Assembly: GCA_947642555.1 (NCBI GenBank)
Contig: CANRSX010000007.1
Coordinates: forward strand, 62,001 to 126,000
Source of the DNA: an uncultured Roseburia sp.
Lineage (GTDB): Bacteria; Bacillota; Clostridia; Lachnospirales; Lachnospiraceae
Direction of reading: 5' to 3'
Length of the DNA stretch: 64,000 bases
Part shown: positions 24,742-34,060 of the stretch, piece by piece
Layout: each line of letters opens with the position of its first letter
How positions within the stretch are numbered: position 1 is the first letter of the stretch
Position numbers and translations under genes: made by a program
The notes under the pieces: model-generated
What the model was told of the DNA's origin: nothing
Seen by the model: only the letters and a program-made list of their open reading frames with translations
The model's database searches: none

Positions 24742-25410
24742 ATGAAACGAGCAGAAATCAGTAACCTGTATGACCTTAACCAGACGATTGCGGCGGAGAT
24801 TTTTGAGGGCCTTATGTATCCGTGGGAGGCGCTGGCAAAGATCAGCGATTTTATCCGAAAGATCGGGCCGACGCTTGACCCTGAGCGCTACGAACAGCGG
24901 GGAGAGGAGATCTGGGTGGCGAAAAGCGCGAAGGTCGCGCCGACTGCTTTCTTAAATGGACCTTTAATTATTGATGAAGATGCGGAAATCCGACACTGTG
25001 CATTTATCCGCGGAAGCGCGATCGTCGGGAAGGGATCAGTGGTCGGAAATTCGACCGAGTTAAAGAACGTGATCCTGTTCAATTCCGTCCAGGTTCCGCA
25101 CTACAATTATGTCGGGGATTCGATTCTTGGATATAGGTCGCACATGGGGGCGGGTTCCATCACTTCGAATGTGAAGTCGGATAAGACGCTTGTTGTGGTA
25201 AAAGACGATGAAGAGAAAATTGAAACAGGATTAAAGAAATTCGGAGCAATGCTGGGCGATTTTGTGGAGGTCGGCTGTGGATCCGTCTTAAACCCGGGAA
25301 CCGTGGTCGGCTCTCACACGAACATTTATCCTCTTTCCTCCGTGCGCGGCGTGGTGCCGGCGGGATCCATTTATAAGAAGCGTGGGGAAATCGTGGAAAA
25401 GCAGGGATGA
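24742..25410 (+). CDS. Left-handed beta-helix (hexapeptide repeat) protein
   Basis: A 222-residue protein beginning MKRAEISNLYDLNQTIAAEIF. From about residue 60 it shows repeated hexapeptides (IWVAKSAKVAPTAFLNGPLI, IRGSAIVGKGSVVGNSTELK, GDFVEVGCGSVLNPGTVVGS) that form a left-handed parallel beta-helix, as in GlmU-like nucleotidyl/acyltransferases. The N-terminal helix pair is not a nucleotidyltransferase domain, so this is only the helix part; related proteins are often labelled UDP-GlcNAc pyrophosphorylase-like. The start at 24742 follows AGAGGGAGA. The acceptor substrate is unknown. It follows the tandem repeat on the same strand. Confidence 0.85.
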   Translation: MKRAEISNLYDLNQTIAAEIFEGLMYPWEALAKISDFIRKIGPTLDPERYEQRGEEIWVAKSAKVAPTAFLNGPLIIDEDAEIRHCAFIRGSAIVGKGSVVGNSTELKNVILFNSVQVPHYNYVGDSILGYRSHMGAGSITSNVKSDKTLVVVKDDEEKIETGLKKFGAMLGDFVEVGCGSVLNPGTVVGSHTNIYPLSSVRGVVPAGSIYKKRGEIVEKQG

Positions 25411-25428
25411 AATTCGTCGAATTAGGAC

Positions 25429-25457
25429 TTTACTAATCTCTTAAAATATGCGAAAAT
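25429..25457 (+). promoter_or_regulatory. Weak candidate promoter for the NifU-like/GGGtGRT pair
   Basis: TTTACT (25429-25434) and GAAAAT (25452-25457) are spaced by 17 bases. Each matches only four of six consensus positions. A GC-rich inverted repeat (25471-25488) follows in the leader. Confidence 0.35.
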
Positions 25458-25524
25458 AGCTACAGTATGTGGCAGGCGTCCGCCTGTCCGCACCTACATT
25501 TTATCAAGTGAAAGGAGTCTTATA

Positions 25525-26217
25525 ATGATTTACACTAAGGAAGTTGAAAACATGTGCCCGGTTGCAAAAGGCGCAAAGCATGAACCAGCTCCGATTCCGG
25601 AAGAAGGCAAATGGGTTCATTCTAAGAAGATCGAAGACATTTCTGGTTTTACGCACGGCGTGGGCTGGTGTGCTCCGCAGCAGGGTGCCTGTAAGCTTTC
25701 GCTGAACGTGAAGAACGGTGTAATCGAAGAGGCATTAGTCGAGACGATCGGATGCTCCGGCATGACGCATTCCGCGGCGATGGCGGCGGAGATCCTGCAG
25801 GGCAAGACGATTCTTGAGGCGCTGAATACAGACCTTGTCTGCGACGCGATCAACACGGCGATGAGAGAGCTGTTTTTACAGATCGTTTACGGACGTACAC
25901 AGAGCGCATTTTCCGATGACGGACTTGCAGTCGGCGCAGGTCTTGAGGATCTTGGCAAGGGACTCCGCTCCCAGGTCGGTACCATGTACGCGACGAAGGA
26001 GAAGGGCGTCCGCTACTTAGAGATGGCGGAAGGCTATGTCACCGGCATCGCGCTTGACGAGAACAACGAGGTCATCGGATATCAGTTCGTTTCCCTTGGA
26101 AAGATGACTGACTTTATCAAAAAAGGCGATACCCCGAACGACGCATGGGAGAAAGCGAAGGGTCAGTACGGACGTGTCGCCGATGCGGCGAAGATTATCG
26201 ACCCGCGCACAGAGTAA
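25525..26217 (+). CDS. NifU/IscU-like iron-sulfur scaffold family protein
   Basis: The 230-residue protein has a NifU_N/IscU-like fold signature: GWCAPQQGACKLSLNVKNGVIEEALVETIGCSGMTHSAAMAAEILQ is spread over residues 48-92, with cysteines at C50, C57 and C79, in the spacing region where IscU ligands occur. Family members sit beside the GGGtGRT gene in many anaerobes. It may assemble or carry an Fe-S cluster for that partner; direct evidence is lacking. The C-terminal third (about 130-230) is specific to this subgroup. AAAGGAG precedes the ATG. Codon use is strongly biased, suggesting good expression. GGGtGRT follows 20 bases later. Confidence 0.85.
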   Translation: MIYTKEVENMCPVAKGAKHEPAPIPEEGKWVHSKKIEDISGFTHGVGWCAPQQGACKLSLNVKNGVIEEALVETIGCSGMTHSAAMAAEILQGKTILEALNTDLVCDAINTAMRELFLQIVYGRTQSAFSDDGLAVGAGLEDLGKGLRSQVGTMYATKEKGVRYLEMAEGYVTGIALDENNEVIGYQFVSLGKMTDFIKKGDTPNDAWEKAKGQYGRVADAAKIIDPRTE

Positions 26218-26237
26218 GGAAAGGAGAAACGAAGATC

Positions 26238-27248
26238 ATGGCATTATTTGAATCATATGAGAGAAGAATTGACCAGATTAATGCTGTATTAAACAGCTAC
26301 GGGATCAGCTCGATTGAGGAAGCTGAGAAAATCACAAAGGACGCCGGGCTCGACGTGTACGAGCAGGTGAAGAAGATCCAGCCGATCTGCTTTGAGAACG
26401 CATGCTGGGCTTACACGGTGGGCGCTGCTATCGCGATTAAGAAGGGCTGCAGAAAGGCGGCTGACGCTGCGGCTGCGATCGGTGAGGGACTCCAGTCCTT
26501 CTGTATTCCGGGTTCCGTTGCGGATCACAGAAAGGTTGGTCTCGGACACGGCAACCTCGGCAAGATGCTCTTAGAGGAAGAGACCGAGTGCTTCTGCTTT
26601 CTGGCAGGCCATGAGTCCTTTGCGGCTGCGGAGGGTGCGATCGGTATCGCGGAGAAGGCAAACAAGGTTCGTCAGAAACCGCTTCGCGTCATCTTAAACG
26701 GACTTGGCAAGGATGCGGCGCAGATCATCTCCCGTATCAATGGATTTACCTTTGTAGAGACGAAGTTCGACTACAAGGAGAATAAAGTAAACGTGGTTTA
26801 CGAGAAGCCGTATTCGGACGGCCTCCGCGCGACGGTGAAGTGCTACGGCGTGGATGACGTGCAGGAGGGTGTAGCGGTGATGCACCTGGAGAACGTCGGC
26901 GTTTCCATTACCGGTAACTCCACGAACCCGACCCGTTTCCAGCATCCGGTGGCAGGTACATACAAGAAGGAGTGCATCGAGCAGGGCAAGAAGTACTTCT
27001 CCGTGGCATCCGGCGGCGGTACGGGACGTACCCTTCACCCGGATAACATGGCAGCCGGACCGGCTTCCTACGGTATGACGGATACGATGGGACGTATGCA
27101 TTCGGACGCGCAGTTCGCAGGTTCCTCCTCCGTGCCGGCTCACGTTGAGATGATGGGCCTGATCGGAATGGGCAACAACCCGATGGTTGGCGCGACCGTG
27201 GCTGTGGCTGTTTCGATTGAGGAAGCGGCAAAGGCAAATCGTTTTTAA
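26238..27248 (+). CDS. GGGtGRT protein (function unknown)
   Basis: A 336-residue protein named for its conserved SGGGTGRTLH motif (about residues 256-265). It begins MALFESYERRIDQINAVLN. Other notable stretches are GEGLQSFCIPGSVADHRKVGLGHGNLGKML, spread over residues 82-115, and GSSSVPAHVEMMGLIGMGNNPMVGA near the end. Conserved cysteines at C54, C58 and C89 could bind a metal or a cluster. The family is widespread in anaerobes, pairs with the NifU-like gene, and has no established function. The start at 26238 follows AAGGAGAAAC. Codon bias indicates high expression. A 20-bp perfect hairpin terminates the pair. Confidence 0.9.
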   Translation: MALFESYERRIDQINAVLNSYGISSIEEAEKITKDAGLDVYEQVKKIQPICFENACWAYTVGAAIAIKKGCRKAADAAAAIGEGLQSFCIPGSVADHRKVGLGHGNLGKMLLEEETECFCFLAGHESFAAAEGAIGIAEKANKVRQKPLRVILNGLGKDAAQIISRINGFTFVETKFDYKENKVNVVYEKPYSDGLRATVKCYGVDDVQEGVAVMHLENVGVSITGNSTNPTRFQHPVAGTYKKECIEQGKKYFSVASGGGTGRTLHPDNMAAGPASYGMTDTMGRMHSDAQFAGSSSVPAHVEMMGLIGMGNNPMVGATVAVAVSIEEAAKANRF

Positions 27249-27305
27249 ACGATTGGGAGATTTTAATTAGTTTAATCCCAGGACAGCAAAAATAATAAAG
27301 AAAGA

Positions 27306-27349
27306 CATACAAAACGCCATGATTCGTATGAATCATGGCGTTTTGTATG
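27306..27349. terminator. Perfect 20-bp hairpin terminator
   Basis: Arms 27306-27325 and 27330-27349 are perfectly complementary around a GTAT loop. The 3' arm contains TTTTGT and the 5' arm ACAAAA, so it can act on either strand. It closes the NifU-like/GGGtGRT transcript. Confidence 0.85.
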
Positions 27350-27385
27350 CGTAATGACGGCCAAAAGCCATGTATCCCTCTCCGA

Positions 27386-27412
27386 TCTGCTACATATCTA
27401 TAGAATAGCAGA
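27386..27412 (+). promoter_or_regulatory. Inverted repeat before the spore-type peptidoglycan-binding gene
   Basis: TCTGCTA (27386-27392) is mirrored by TAGCAGA (27406-27412) across 13 bases containing CATATCTATAGAA, and ends 20 bases before the start codon. It could be an operator or overlap a promoter; no standard sporulation promoter could be assigned. Confidence 0.4.
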
Positions 27413-27431
27413 AAAAAGGAGAGTACAATCT

Positions 27432-29084
27432 ATGGCAACTGGTTATCTTAGAATGCAGGCCCGGACAGCGCACGAGGCGCTCCCGCTTCAGGGCGTCGTG
27501 GTCACAGTGTGGGATGATGAGGGCAGGGCGGTTTACGAGCTGATGACGGATGAGAACGGGGAGACGGAGACTGTTCCCTTAGAGACGCTGGACAAAAGCT
27601 ATTCGCAGGACGCGTATTTCCCAGGGGCGCCGTTCGTCAGCTATCAGGTATCTGCGTGGGCGGAGGGCTTCACCGGGGTCACAGTGACGGAAATTCCCAT
27701 TTATGACGGTCAGACAGCGGTGCTGCCGCTTATTTTAACGCCGCGGACCGCGGAAGGGCGCAGCCCGTTTCCGGAAACGATCACGATCGGGATGCCGGCC
27801 GTCGCGCTTCCCGGGGAGGACCGGCAGCGCGGCACGATGGAGGCGCCTTATGTGCTGCGCCAGGTGGCGATCCCGAATCCGATCACGGTGCATCTGGGCT
27901 CGCCGGCTTCCTCCGCGGCCAACGTGCAGGTTTCCTTCCCGGATTATGTCAAAAATGTGGCCAGCAGCGAGATCTATCCGACCTGGCCGGATGCGGCGCT
28001 GCGCGCCAATATCTATGCGATTATCACCTTTGCCTTAAACCGGGTCTACACCGAGTGGTACAGGAGCCGCGGGTATTCCTTTGACATCACAAACAGCACG
28101 GCCTACGACCAGTATTTCGTATACGGAAGGCCGGTGTATGAGTCGATTTCCCGGATTGTGGATGAGATCTTTAACGTATATGCCAGAAGATCCGGACAGA
28201 ACGCGCCGTATTTTACGTCGTTCTGCAACGGCACGACTGTGACCTGCCGCGGGCTGTCCCAGTGGGGCACCGTCACGCTGGCGGAGCAGGGGCGCACGCC
28301 GCTTGAAATCCTGCGCGCCTATTATCCGAAGGATCTGGAGCTTGTGGAGACAAATGTCATCACAGGGTCGCTGACCTCCTATCCGGGGACGCCCCTTCGG
28401 GAGGGGAGCAGAGGCTTAAACGTGGAGCTGATGCAGGGGTATTTAAACCGGATCCGAAAGAATTATCCGGCGATCCCGGCGATTACCGGGGAGAAGGGCA
28501 CCTTCGGCAGCCAGACAAAGGCGGCGGTACGGAAATTTCAGAGCGTGTTCGGACTGGCGGTGGACGGGATCGTGGGAAAGGCGACCTGGAATAAGATTTC
28601 CTCCCTGTATACAGCCGTGACAAGGCTCGCGGAGCTCGACAGCGAGGGGAATGCGCTTGGGATCGGCACCGTGCCGCCGGATGTGGTGCTTCGGCAGGGA
28701 TCGAGAGGGCAGGATGTGATTACCTTACAATATCTGCTGGATCTGGCGGGAGAGTTTTATCCGGGCATCCCGCAGCCGGCGATAGACGGGATCTTCGGCA
28801 GCGGAACACGTCAGTCGGTCATCGCGTTCCAGCGGCTGATGAATCTTGCGCCGGACGGGATCGTGGGCCCGCTCACCTGGAAGGCGCTCTATGAGATCAG
28901 GCAGAGCATCGGGGAGAGCGTGCCGCCGGTGTCAGGCTCCTTCCGCTATACGGTGCAGGCCGGGGATACGCTCTGGAAGCTGGCGCAGCGCTTCGGGACG
29001 ACCGTGGACGCGATCATGCGGGCAAACGGGTTAAACAGCGATCTCTTACAGATCGGCCAGGTGCTTGTGATCCCGCAGGAATAG
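27432..29084 (+). CDS. Peptidoglycan-binding protein with SpoIID-like motif and LysM domain
   Basis: This 550-residue protein begins [20 protein letters not shown]. Residues 1-130 look like a beta-sandwich (carboxypeptidase-regulatory-like) domain. The middle (about 150-320) ends with [19 protein letters not shown] and EILRAYYP, resembling the SpoIID/amidase-enhancer pattern. Two peptidoglycan-binding domains follow (about 340-400 and 415-500; both with GIFG/GTFGS...V..FQ...L..DGIVG). A LysM domain closes it (about 505-550, [23 protein letters not shown]). No signal peptide is present, as in spore-assembly proteins made in the mother cell. It probably acts on spore cortex or wall. The start follows AAAAAGGAGAG. 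Confidence 0.82.
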   Translation: MATGYLRMQARTAHEALPLQGVVVTVWDDEGRAVYELMTDENGETETVPLETLDKSYSQDAYFPGAPFVSYQVSAWAEGFTGVTVTEIPIYDGQTAVLPLILTPRTAEGRSPFPETITIGMPAVALPGEDRQRGTMEAPYVLRQVAIPNPITVHLGSPASSAANVQVSFPDYVKNVASSEIYPTWPDAALRANIYAIITFALNRVYTEWYRSRGYSFDITNSTAYDQYFVYGRPVYESISRIVDEIFNVYARRSGQNAPYFTSFCNGTTVTCRGLSQWGTVTLAEQGRTPLEILRAYYPKDLELVETNVITGSLTSYPGTPLREGSRGLNVELMQGYLNRIRKNYPAIPAITGEKGTFGSQTKAAVRKFQSVFGLAVDGIVGKATWNKISSLYTAVTRLAELDSEGNALGIGTVPPDVVLRQGSRGQDVITLQYLLDLAGEFYPGIPQPAIDGIFGSGTRQSVIAFQRLMNLAPDGIVGPLTWKALYEIRQSIGESVPPVSGSFRYTVQAGDTLWKLAQRFGTTVDAIMRANGLNSDLLQIGQVLVIPQE

Positions 29085-29107
29085 GCCGCATATGCGTTGT
29101 CCGGGCC

Positions 29108-29168
29108 GTCACAAAAGCCTCAGGTCACAAAATGGGAAAAATCCGGTCACATTCCGGCATGACGGAAT
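29108..29168 (+). promoter_or_regulatory. Repeated GTCACA boxes and inverted repeat before the GH3 gene
   Basis: GTCACAAAA occurs at 29108 and 29124, and GTCACATTC at 29146. ATTCCG (29151-29156) and CGGAAT (29163-29168) form an inverted repeat. These may be regulator sites for the gene at 29219, but no promoter is clear. Confidence 0.35.
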
Positions 29169-29218
29169 CGCAGGATCATAGTACCATGAGGGCATGAAAA
29201 CAGACAGGAGGTGCCAGA

Positions 29219-30916
29219 ATGGTGGATCTGAAAGGACGTCCGTTTTATCTGGACGAGGAAGCGGAAGGCTGGGTGCGGGACACGCTTGCCGGGATGACGA
29301 CGGAGGAGAAGGTGGGGCAGTTGTTCTGCCTGGTATTGCGCAGCGACACGAAGGAGGAGCTTGACAGTAATTTCCGCAAGATTCAGCCCGGCGGTTTTAT
29401 GTACCGGGTACAGCCGGTGGAGACACTTGTAAAGCTGACGGAAGAACTCGCAAAGAGGAGTAAATATCCCCTTCTGATTGCCGCGAACCTTGAAAAGGGA
29501 GGGAGCGGCATCGCGGAGGAGGGAACCTTTTTTGCGTCCCCGCTTGAGGTGGCGGCGACAGATGACGTTGTGATGGCGAATCATCTTGCGGAGATCTGCG
29601 CGACGGAGGGCAGGGCCTGCGGGGCGAACTGGGCCTTCGCGCCGATCGTCGACATTGACGGGAATTTCCGCAACCCGATCACGAATACGAGAACCTTCGG
29701 GTCGGACGCAGGCCGGGTTGCGGCCATGGGAAAAGAATATGTCACGGTGGTACAGCGGCACGGGATGGCGGCCTCTATCAAGCATTTCCCCGGAGACGGC
29801 CAGGACGAGCGGGATCAGCATCTGGTCACAAGCGTCAATCCCATGAGCTGTGAGGAGTGGGACGCGTCCTACGGGATGATCTACCGGGAATGTATTGAAG
29901 CGGGGGCGCTAAGCTGCATGGTGGGTCATATCATGCTGCCGTCCTACGCAAAGCGGATCAACCCTGCGCTAAAGGACGAGGAAATCCTGCCGGGAAGCCT
30001 GTCACAGGAGCTGATGCAGGGACTGCTTCGGGAGCGGCTGGGCTTTAACGGCCTGATCGTGACGGACGCCACGACTATGGCGGGATACACGCTTGCGATG
30101 TCGCGAAAAGACGCGGTGCCCCATTCCATCGCAGCGGGAGCCGATATGTTCCTGTTCACAAGAAATGTGGATGAGGACATCGAATTTATGTTTGAAGGTG
30201 TGAAAAACGGCGTGATCACGGCGGAGCGGTTAGACGAGGCGGTGACGCGGATTCTCGCCTTAAAGGCAGCCCTGGGCCTCCACCGGCGGGAACTGCCGGA
30301 TCTCGCGGAATCAAAGCGCACCGTAATCCAGAATCCGGTCCATACCGGCTGGGCGAGGGAGTGCGCGGATCGCGCGATTACACTTGTAAAAGAACAGAAG
30401 GGCGTCCTGCCCCTGACGGCTGACCGCTACCGGCGGATCCTTTTATATAAGATCGAGAAGGAGGGCGGCTTCGGACAGTACAAGGTAAAGCAGGGGGCCT
30501 GCGAGGAGATCAGAAGCCGGCTGGAGCAGGAGGGCTTTGTCGTGGATCTCTTCTGCCCGGAACAGGGAAATGAGGGGGAGACGGCAAAATACATGGACAT
30601 TGTCCGTACCTATGACCTGATCGTCTATGTGGCGAACCTGGCGACCTTCAGCAATCAGACCTGCGTGCGGATCGAGTGGGCGAAGCCCATGGGAGCGGAC
30701 TGCGCCCATTATCTGAACGACGTGCCGACGATCTTCATCTCGCTGGAGAATCCGTATCATCTGTTAGATATTCCGCGGGTGAAGACCTTTATCAATACAT
30801 ACAGCTCGAATGACTATATCATTGACGCGCTGATCGAAAAGCTGACGGGGCGGTCAGAGTTTACGGGGATCAGCCCTGTGGACGCGTTTTGCGGAAAATG
30901 GGATACGCATCTGTAA
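29219..30916 (+). CDS. Glycoside hydrolase family 3 (beta-N-acetylhexosaminidase type)
   Basis: A 565-residue cytoplasmic GH3 enzyme, without signal peptide, that likely cleaves beta-linked N-acetylglucosamine from wall or glycan fragments. The TIM barrel (about residues 15-350) has KHFPGDGQDERDQH near 185-198, where a DxH dyad acts as acid/base in NagZ-like enzymes. The nucleophile is the Asp in GLIVTDATTMAGY near 285. A second C-terminal domain (about 370-560) is present, so it is longer than NagZ. AGGAGGTG precedes the ATG. The last 19 bases overlap the YesM-type kinase gene, tying the enzyme to the sensor. Confidence 0.9.
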   Translation: MVDLKGRPFYLDEEAEGWVRDTLAGMTTEEKVGQLFCLVLRSDTKEELDSNFRKIQPGGFMYRVQPVETLVKLTEELAKRSKYPLLIAANLEKGGSGIAEEGTFFASPLEVAATDDVVMANHLAEICATEGRACGANWAFAPIVDIDGNFRNPITNTRTFGSDAGRVAAMGKEYVTVVQRHGMAASIKHFPGDGQDERDQHLVTSVNPMSCEEWDASYGMIYRECIEAGALSCMVGHIMLPSYAKRINPALKDEEILPGSLSQELMQGLLRERLGFNGLIVTDATTMAGYTLAMSRKDAVPHSIAAGADMFLFTRNVDEDIEFMFEGVKNGVITAERLDEAVTRILALKAALGLHRRELPDLAESKRTVIQNPVHTGWARECADRAITLVKEQKGVLPLTADRYRRILLYKIEKEGGFGQYKVKQGACEEIRSRLEQEGFVVDLFCPEQGNEGETAKYMDIVRTYDLIVYVANLATFSNQTCVRIEWAKPMGADCAHYLNDVPTIFISLENPYHLLDIPRVKTFINTYSSNDYIIDALIEKLTGRSEFTGISPVDAFCGKWDTHL

Positions 30917-32658
30917 ATCAGAAAAAGAAGACGCTGGCCGGCGGGATCGTTGCGGTGATCGTGATCCTGATTCTGGCCGGCGTCCTTCTGGCGGCGGCAT
31001 GCGTACTGATGCTGGACGTATACCACAGGCAGATGACAACGCTTCAGTACCAGGTATCCGAGGAACATTTTTCCGGGATCAGCCAGCGGCTTGGCGTGCT
31101 GAATATGGATCTGCGCGATTTGCTCTACAACGGGGAGGAGACCGGGCGGGTGAGCAGAACAGCGGAGCGCGTATACGGGAGCGGAGGGCCGGATGAGGCG
31201 GAGTATGGCGACATACTTCGTCTCAACAGCGCGGTCGCGGATCTGAAACAGGCGTTTCTGAATATGGAGCGGATGTACGGCATGTCGTGCCACTTTTTTT
31301 ACTACGACACGGCGCACGATATCATGGTGGAATACGGGGAAGGCGATTATCCGGCCAGAGAAGCGTTTGCCGGCAGCGTAAAGAAACAGTATGAGGAAGG
31401 GCGGCTTACGTATACGGCCGATCTGATGTGGTATATCAGGGACGACTGTCTGTGCACGATACACAGATCCGAAAACGGTCTGATCGGCTGCTGGATCGCG
31501 CTGGATGACATGGTGACATACATGTTTCGGACGGCCCCGGAGCAGTGTGTCGGGATCGGGCTGTATTTTCCGGATACCGGCGAGGCCGTCTGTTATGAGC
31601 AGGGGGAGAACAAAAGGGTCGTCCCGGGCAGAAACGTACTTTCCGGGGTGGATTATTACCGGATGGAGTACGCCGGATTCTCCTGCAGCTTCCTGCTGGA
31701 TACCTCGGCGTACCGGAATATGATCCTTTATCCGCTGTGTTTCCTGATCCTGATCATTTTCTACCTCATCTTTGTAGGCGGCGTGCTGATCTATATGAAG
31801 AAAAACATACTGGGACAGATCGGCTATTTTTACGACAACCTGCTCCGGTTTAAGGACACGGCGAGATTTCAGGAAAACAGCAGTGTGATCGAGTTTGCGG
31901 AGGCCGGTAAGGTCTTAAACGAGCTGGCCGACGAGGTCAACCGGTTAAAGATTGACATTTATGAGGAGCAGATCGCCCGTCAGAAAACAGAGCTGGACTA
32001 CCTCTCGCTTCAGATCCGTCCGCATTTTTACCTGAACTGCCTGAACATCATCTACAGCATGGTGGAGGCCGGCCGCACAAAAGAGATTCAGGAAATCATT
32101 CTGCAGGTATCAGTCTATTTAAGATATATTTTCAGGCGGAATATGGAGCCTGTGACGATCGAAAAGGAGCTGGCCTTTACGGAAAGCTACCTGAAAGTAA
32201 CGGAATGCTTAAACCGGGAGAGCTATCCCTGCCAGTTCCATATAGAGGATGGGCTGCGGGATTTCCCGGTCCCGCCCTTACTGATACAGACGTTTGTAGA
32301 AAACTCCCTGAAACACAACAGAGATACCAGAGAGGGATTTTATGTTGCGGTCCGGGTGGACGAGCCCCGGGGGGAGGAGAAACGGATCTGCCGGATCACG
32401 ATTTCGGATCACGGAAAGGGATTTCCGCCTGAGTTTGCAGAACAGCTTAACGCCGGGCAGCTCTCGGAGGATAACAGCGGGTATCACGTGGGCATTCGGA
32501 ATGCCCTGATGCGGCTTAAGCTTTTGTACGGGGACGGGGCCCTGATCCGCTTTGGCACGGAAGAGGGCGGAGGAGGCCGTGTGACGATACTGATCCCGGA
32601 GACCGGGGGAGAGAGCCGGTGTGTACAGGATTTTACGGGAACCAGAGGTGACGGATGA
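30898..32658 (+). CDS. YesM/LytS-type sensor histidine kinase
   Basis: This 586-residue kinase has a first membrane segment at about residues 12-38, an extracellular sensor domain (about 39-275) and a second segment near 278-302. The cytoplasmic part has the His_kinase domain with LDYLSLQIRPHFYLNCLNII (phospho-acceptor His in the PHF motif) and an ATPase domain with FVENSLKHN and ISDHGKGFP. The ATG at 30898 overlaps the GH3 gene and has no clear ribosome site, so it may be translated by coupling. It pairs with the AraC-type response regulator (4-base ATGA overlap). YesMN systems usually sense carbohydrates. Confidence 0.92.
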   Translation: MGYASVNQKKKTLAGGIVAVIVILILAGVLLAAACVLMLDVYHRQMTTLQYQVSEEHFSGISQRLGVLNMDLRDLLYNGEETGRVSRTAERVYGSGGPDEAEYGDILRLNSAVADLKQAFLNMERMYGMSCHFFYYDTAHDIMVEYGEGDYPAREAFAGSVKKQYEEGRLTYTADLMWYIRDDCLCTIHRSENGLIGCWIALDDMVTYMFRTAPEQCVGIGLYFPDTGEAVCYEQGENKRVVPGRNVLSGVDYYRMEYAGFSCSFLLDTSAYRNMILYPLCFLILIIFYLIFVGGVLIYMKKNILGQIGYFYDNLLRFKDTARFQENSSVIEFAEAGKVLNELADEVNRLKIDIYEEQIARQKTELDYLSLQIRPHFYLNCLNIIYSMVEAGRTKEIQEIILQVSVYLRYIFRRNMEPVTIEKELAFTESYLKVTECLNRESYPCQFHIEDGLRDFPVPPLLIQTFVENSLKHNRDTREGFYVAVRVDEPRGEEKRICRITISDHGKGFPPEFAEQLNAGQLSEDNSGYHVGIRNALMRLKLLYGDGALIRFGTEEGGGGRVTILIPETGGESRCVQDFTGTRGDG

Positions 32659-33950
32659 ATATTTTGCTGGTGGATGACAATGTATATGTGCTCGAGGGGC
32701 TGCTGGCAGGGATCGACTACCCGTCCCTGGGAATCGGGCAGGTGTTTACGGCAAAGAGCATGCAGGAGGCAGTTGAGCTTCTGGAGACGGAGGAGATACC
32801 GCTTGTCCTGACGGACATCGAGATGCCGGACGGCAGCGGGCTGGAGCTTTTGGAATGGATCAATGAAAATGAACCGGCCACGGTGACGATTTTCTGCACG
32901 AGCTTTGCCGATTTTGATTACGCGAAGCGGGCGGTGGAGCTTCACAGCTTTGACTATTATCTGAAGCCGGTCCGGTATGACGAGCTGCAGCAGCTGTTAA
33001 AGCGGGCGGCGGACGAGGTGCATACCCGCATGCAGACAAAGAAAAAAGCATTCTACAGCGAGCTCTGGATGAGCAGCATCTCCCTGCGCAAACGCCATTT
33101 CTGGGAGGATGTGCTGTTAAAGATTGACAGCTATGACGAGGACGAGCTCGATTTTCTGGCGCAGCAGAGCCATCTTCCGTATTCGAAATCCAGCTGTTTT
33201 ACGCTGGCGCTGCTCTGCTTTCAGAAGGAACAGTCCAAGATGGAGGGATTTTCGGAGAAGCTGGAGCGCTTTGTCATGTGCAATATCACAGAAGAGCTGT
33301 CAGAGCCCGCCGGGGTCTGCATCGAGACGATGGTCAAATGCAGGCGTGATACCTGGCTTCTGGTGCTTTCGCACGGGGCGGATATGGAAAAAGAGACGGT
33401 CGTGGAGATGTTTTCCAGAATCGTGGAGACTCTTAACCGCACGATCCGCTGCCCGGTGAGCGGCTGCTTTGCCTGGGGGAATACCTTAAGCGGGATCCGG
33501 AGCCGTTATATGGATCTTGAGATGGTCAGCCGGGAATGCACGGGCCGGGAAAGCAGCGTCACCGACGTGGATCTGTTTGTAAAACACGGGCAGGAGCAGG
33601 CGGAGGACGCGGCGAGGAACGAGCAGGCGGTAAGGCAGATCAGGGAATATATTGACCTGCATTTCTGTAACACGATCACAGCGGAGGAGCTGAGCGTGGC
33701 GGTGCATTTCAGCCCGGGCTATCTCGCGAAGCTCTTCCGGCAGAAATACGGGGTCTCGCTGGGGGCTTATGTGATCGAGCGGCGCATGGAGGTGGCAAAG
33801 AGGCTGCTCGGGGAGACTGACATTGCGATCTCGGAGGTGTCGGTAAGGTCCGGGTATGATAATTTTGCATACTTTTCGCGGCTGTTCCGCAGGAAGACAG
33901 GCATGTCGCCCAGGGAGTTCCGGGCAAAGGCGGAAAAGCAGAAAGGCTGA
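32655..33950 (+). CDS. YesN-type response regulator with AraC DNA-binding domain
   Basis: The 431-residue protein combines an N-terminal receiver (Asp8-Asp9, phospho-acceptor Asp54 in LVLTDIEMPDGSGL, Lys near 103), a middle variable region (about 130-320) and a C-terminal AraC domain (about 325-425) with AVHFSPGYLAKLFRQKYG and SEVSVRSGYDNFAYFSRLFRRKTG helix-turn-helix units. It forms a two-component pair with the upstream kinase, whose stop overlaps its ATG. Targets are probably the neighbouring carbohydrate genes, including the GH3 enzyme and the solute-binding lipoprotein 110 bases downstream. Confidence 0.94.
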   Translation: MNILLVDDNVYVLEGLLAGIDYPSLGIGQVFTAKSMQEAVELLETEEIPLVLTDIEMPDGSGLELLEWINENEPATVTIFCTSFADFDYAKRAVELHSFDYYLKPVRYDELQQLLKRAADEVHTRMQTKKKAFYSELWMSSISLRKRHFWEDVLLKIDSYDEDELDFLAQQSHLPYSKSSCFTLALLCFQKEQSKMEGFSEKLERFVMCNITEELSEPAGVCIETMVKCRRDTWLLVLSHGADMEKETVVEMFSRIVETLNRTIRCPVSGCFAWGNTLSGIRSRYMDLEMVSRECTGRESSVTDVDLFVKHGQEQAEDAARNEQAVRQIREYIDLHFCNTITAEELSVAVHFSPGYLAKLFRQKYGVSLGAYVIERRMEVAKRLLGETDIAISEVSVRSGYDNFAYFSRLFRRKTGMSPREFRAKAEKQKG

Positions 33951-33995
33951 CATTGTGCAATTGATCGGATAAGAAAGTGAAAGAAATCAGGCCGC

Positions 33996-34017
33996 GCTTT
34001 TTGTAAAATAAAAAAGC
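33996..34017 (+). terminator. Possible weak terminator after the YesN gene
   Basis: GCTTTTT (33996-34002) and AAAAAGC (34011-34017) form a 7-bp AT-rich stem with an 8-base loop. There is no U-run after the stem, so it may be only a leader structure. Confidence 0.35.
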
Positions 34018-34060
34018 CAGGGAACGTCTGGCAGAATACAGGAAAAGGAGAATGAAAAAG

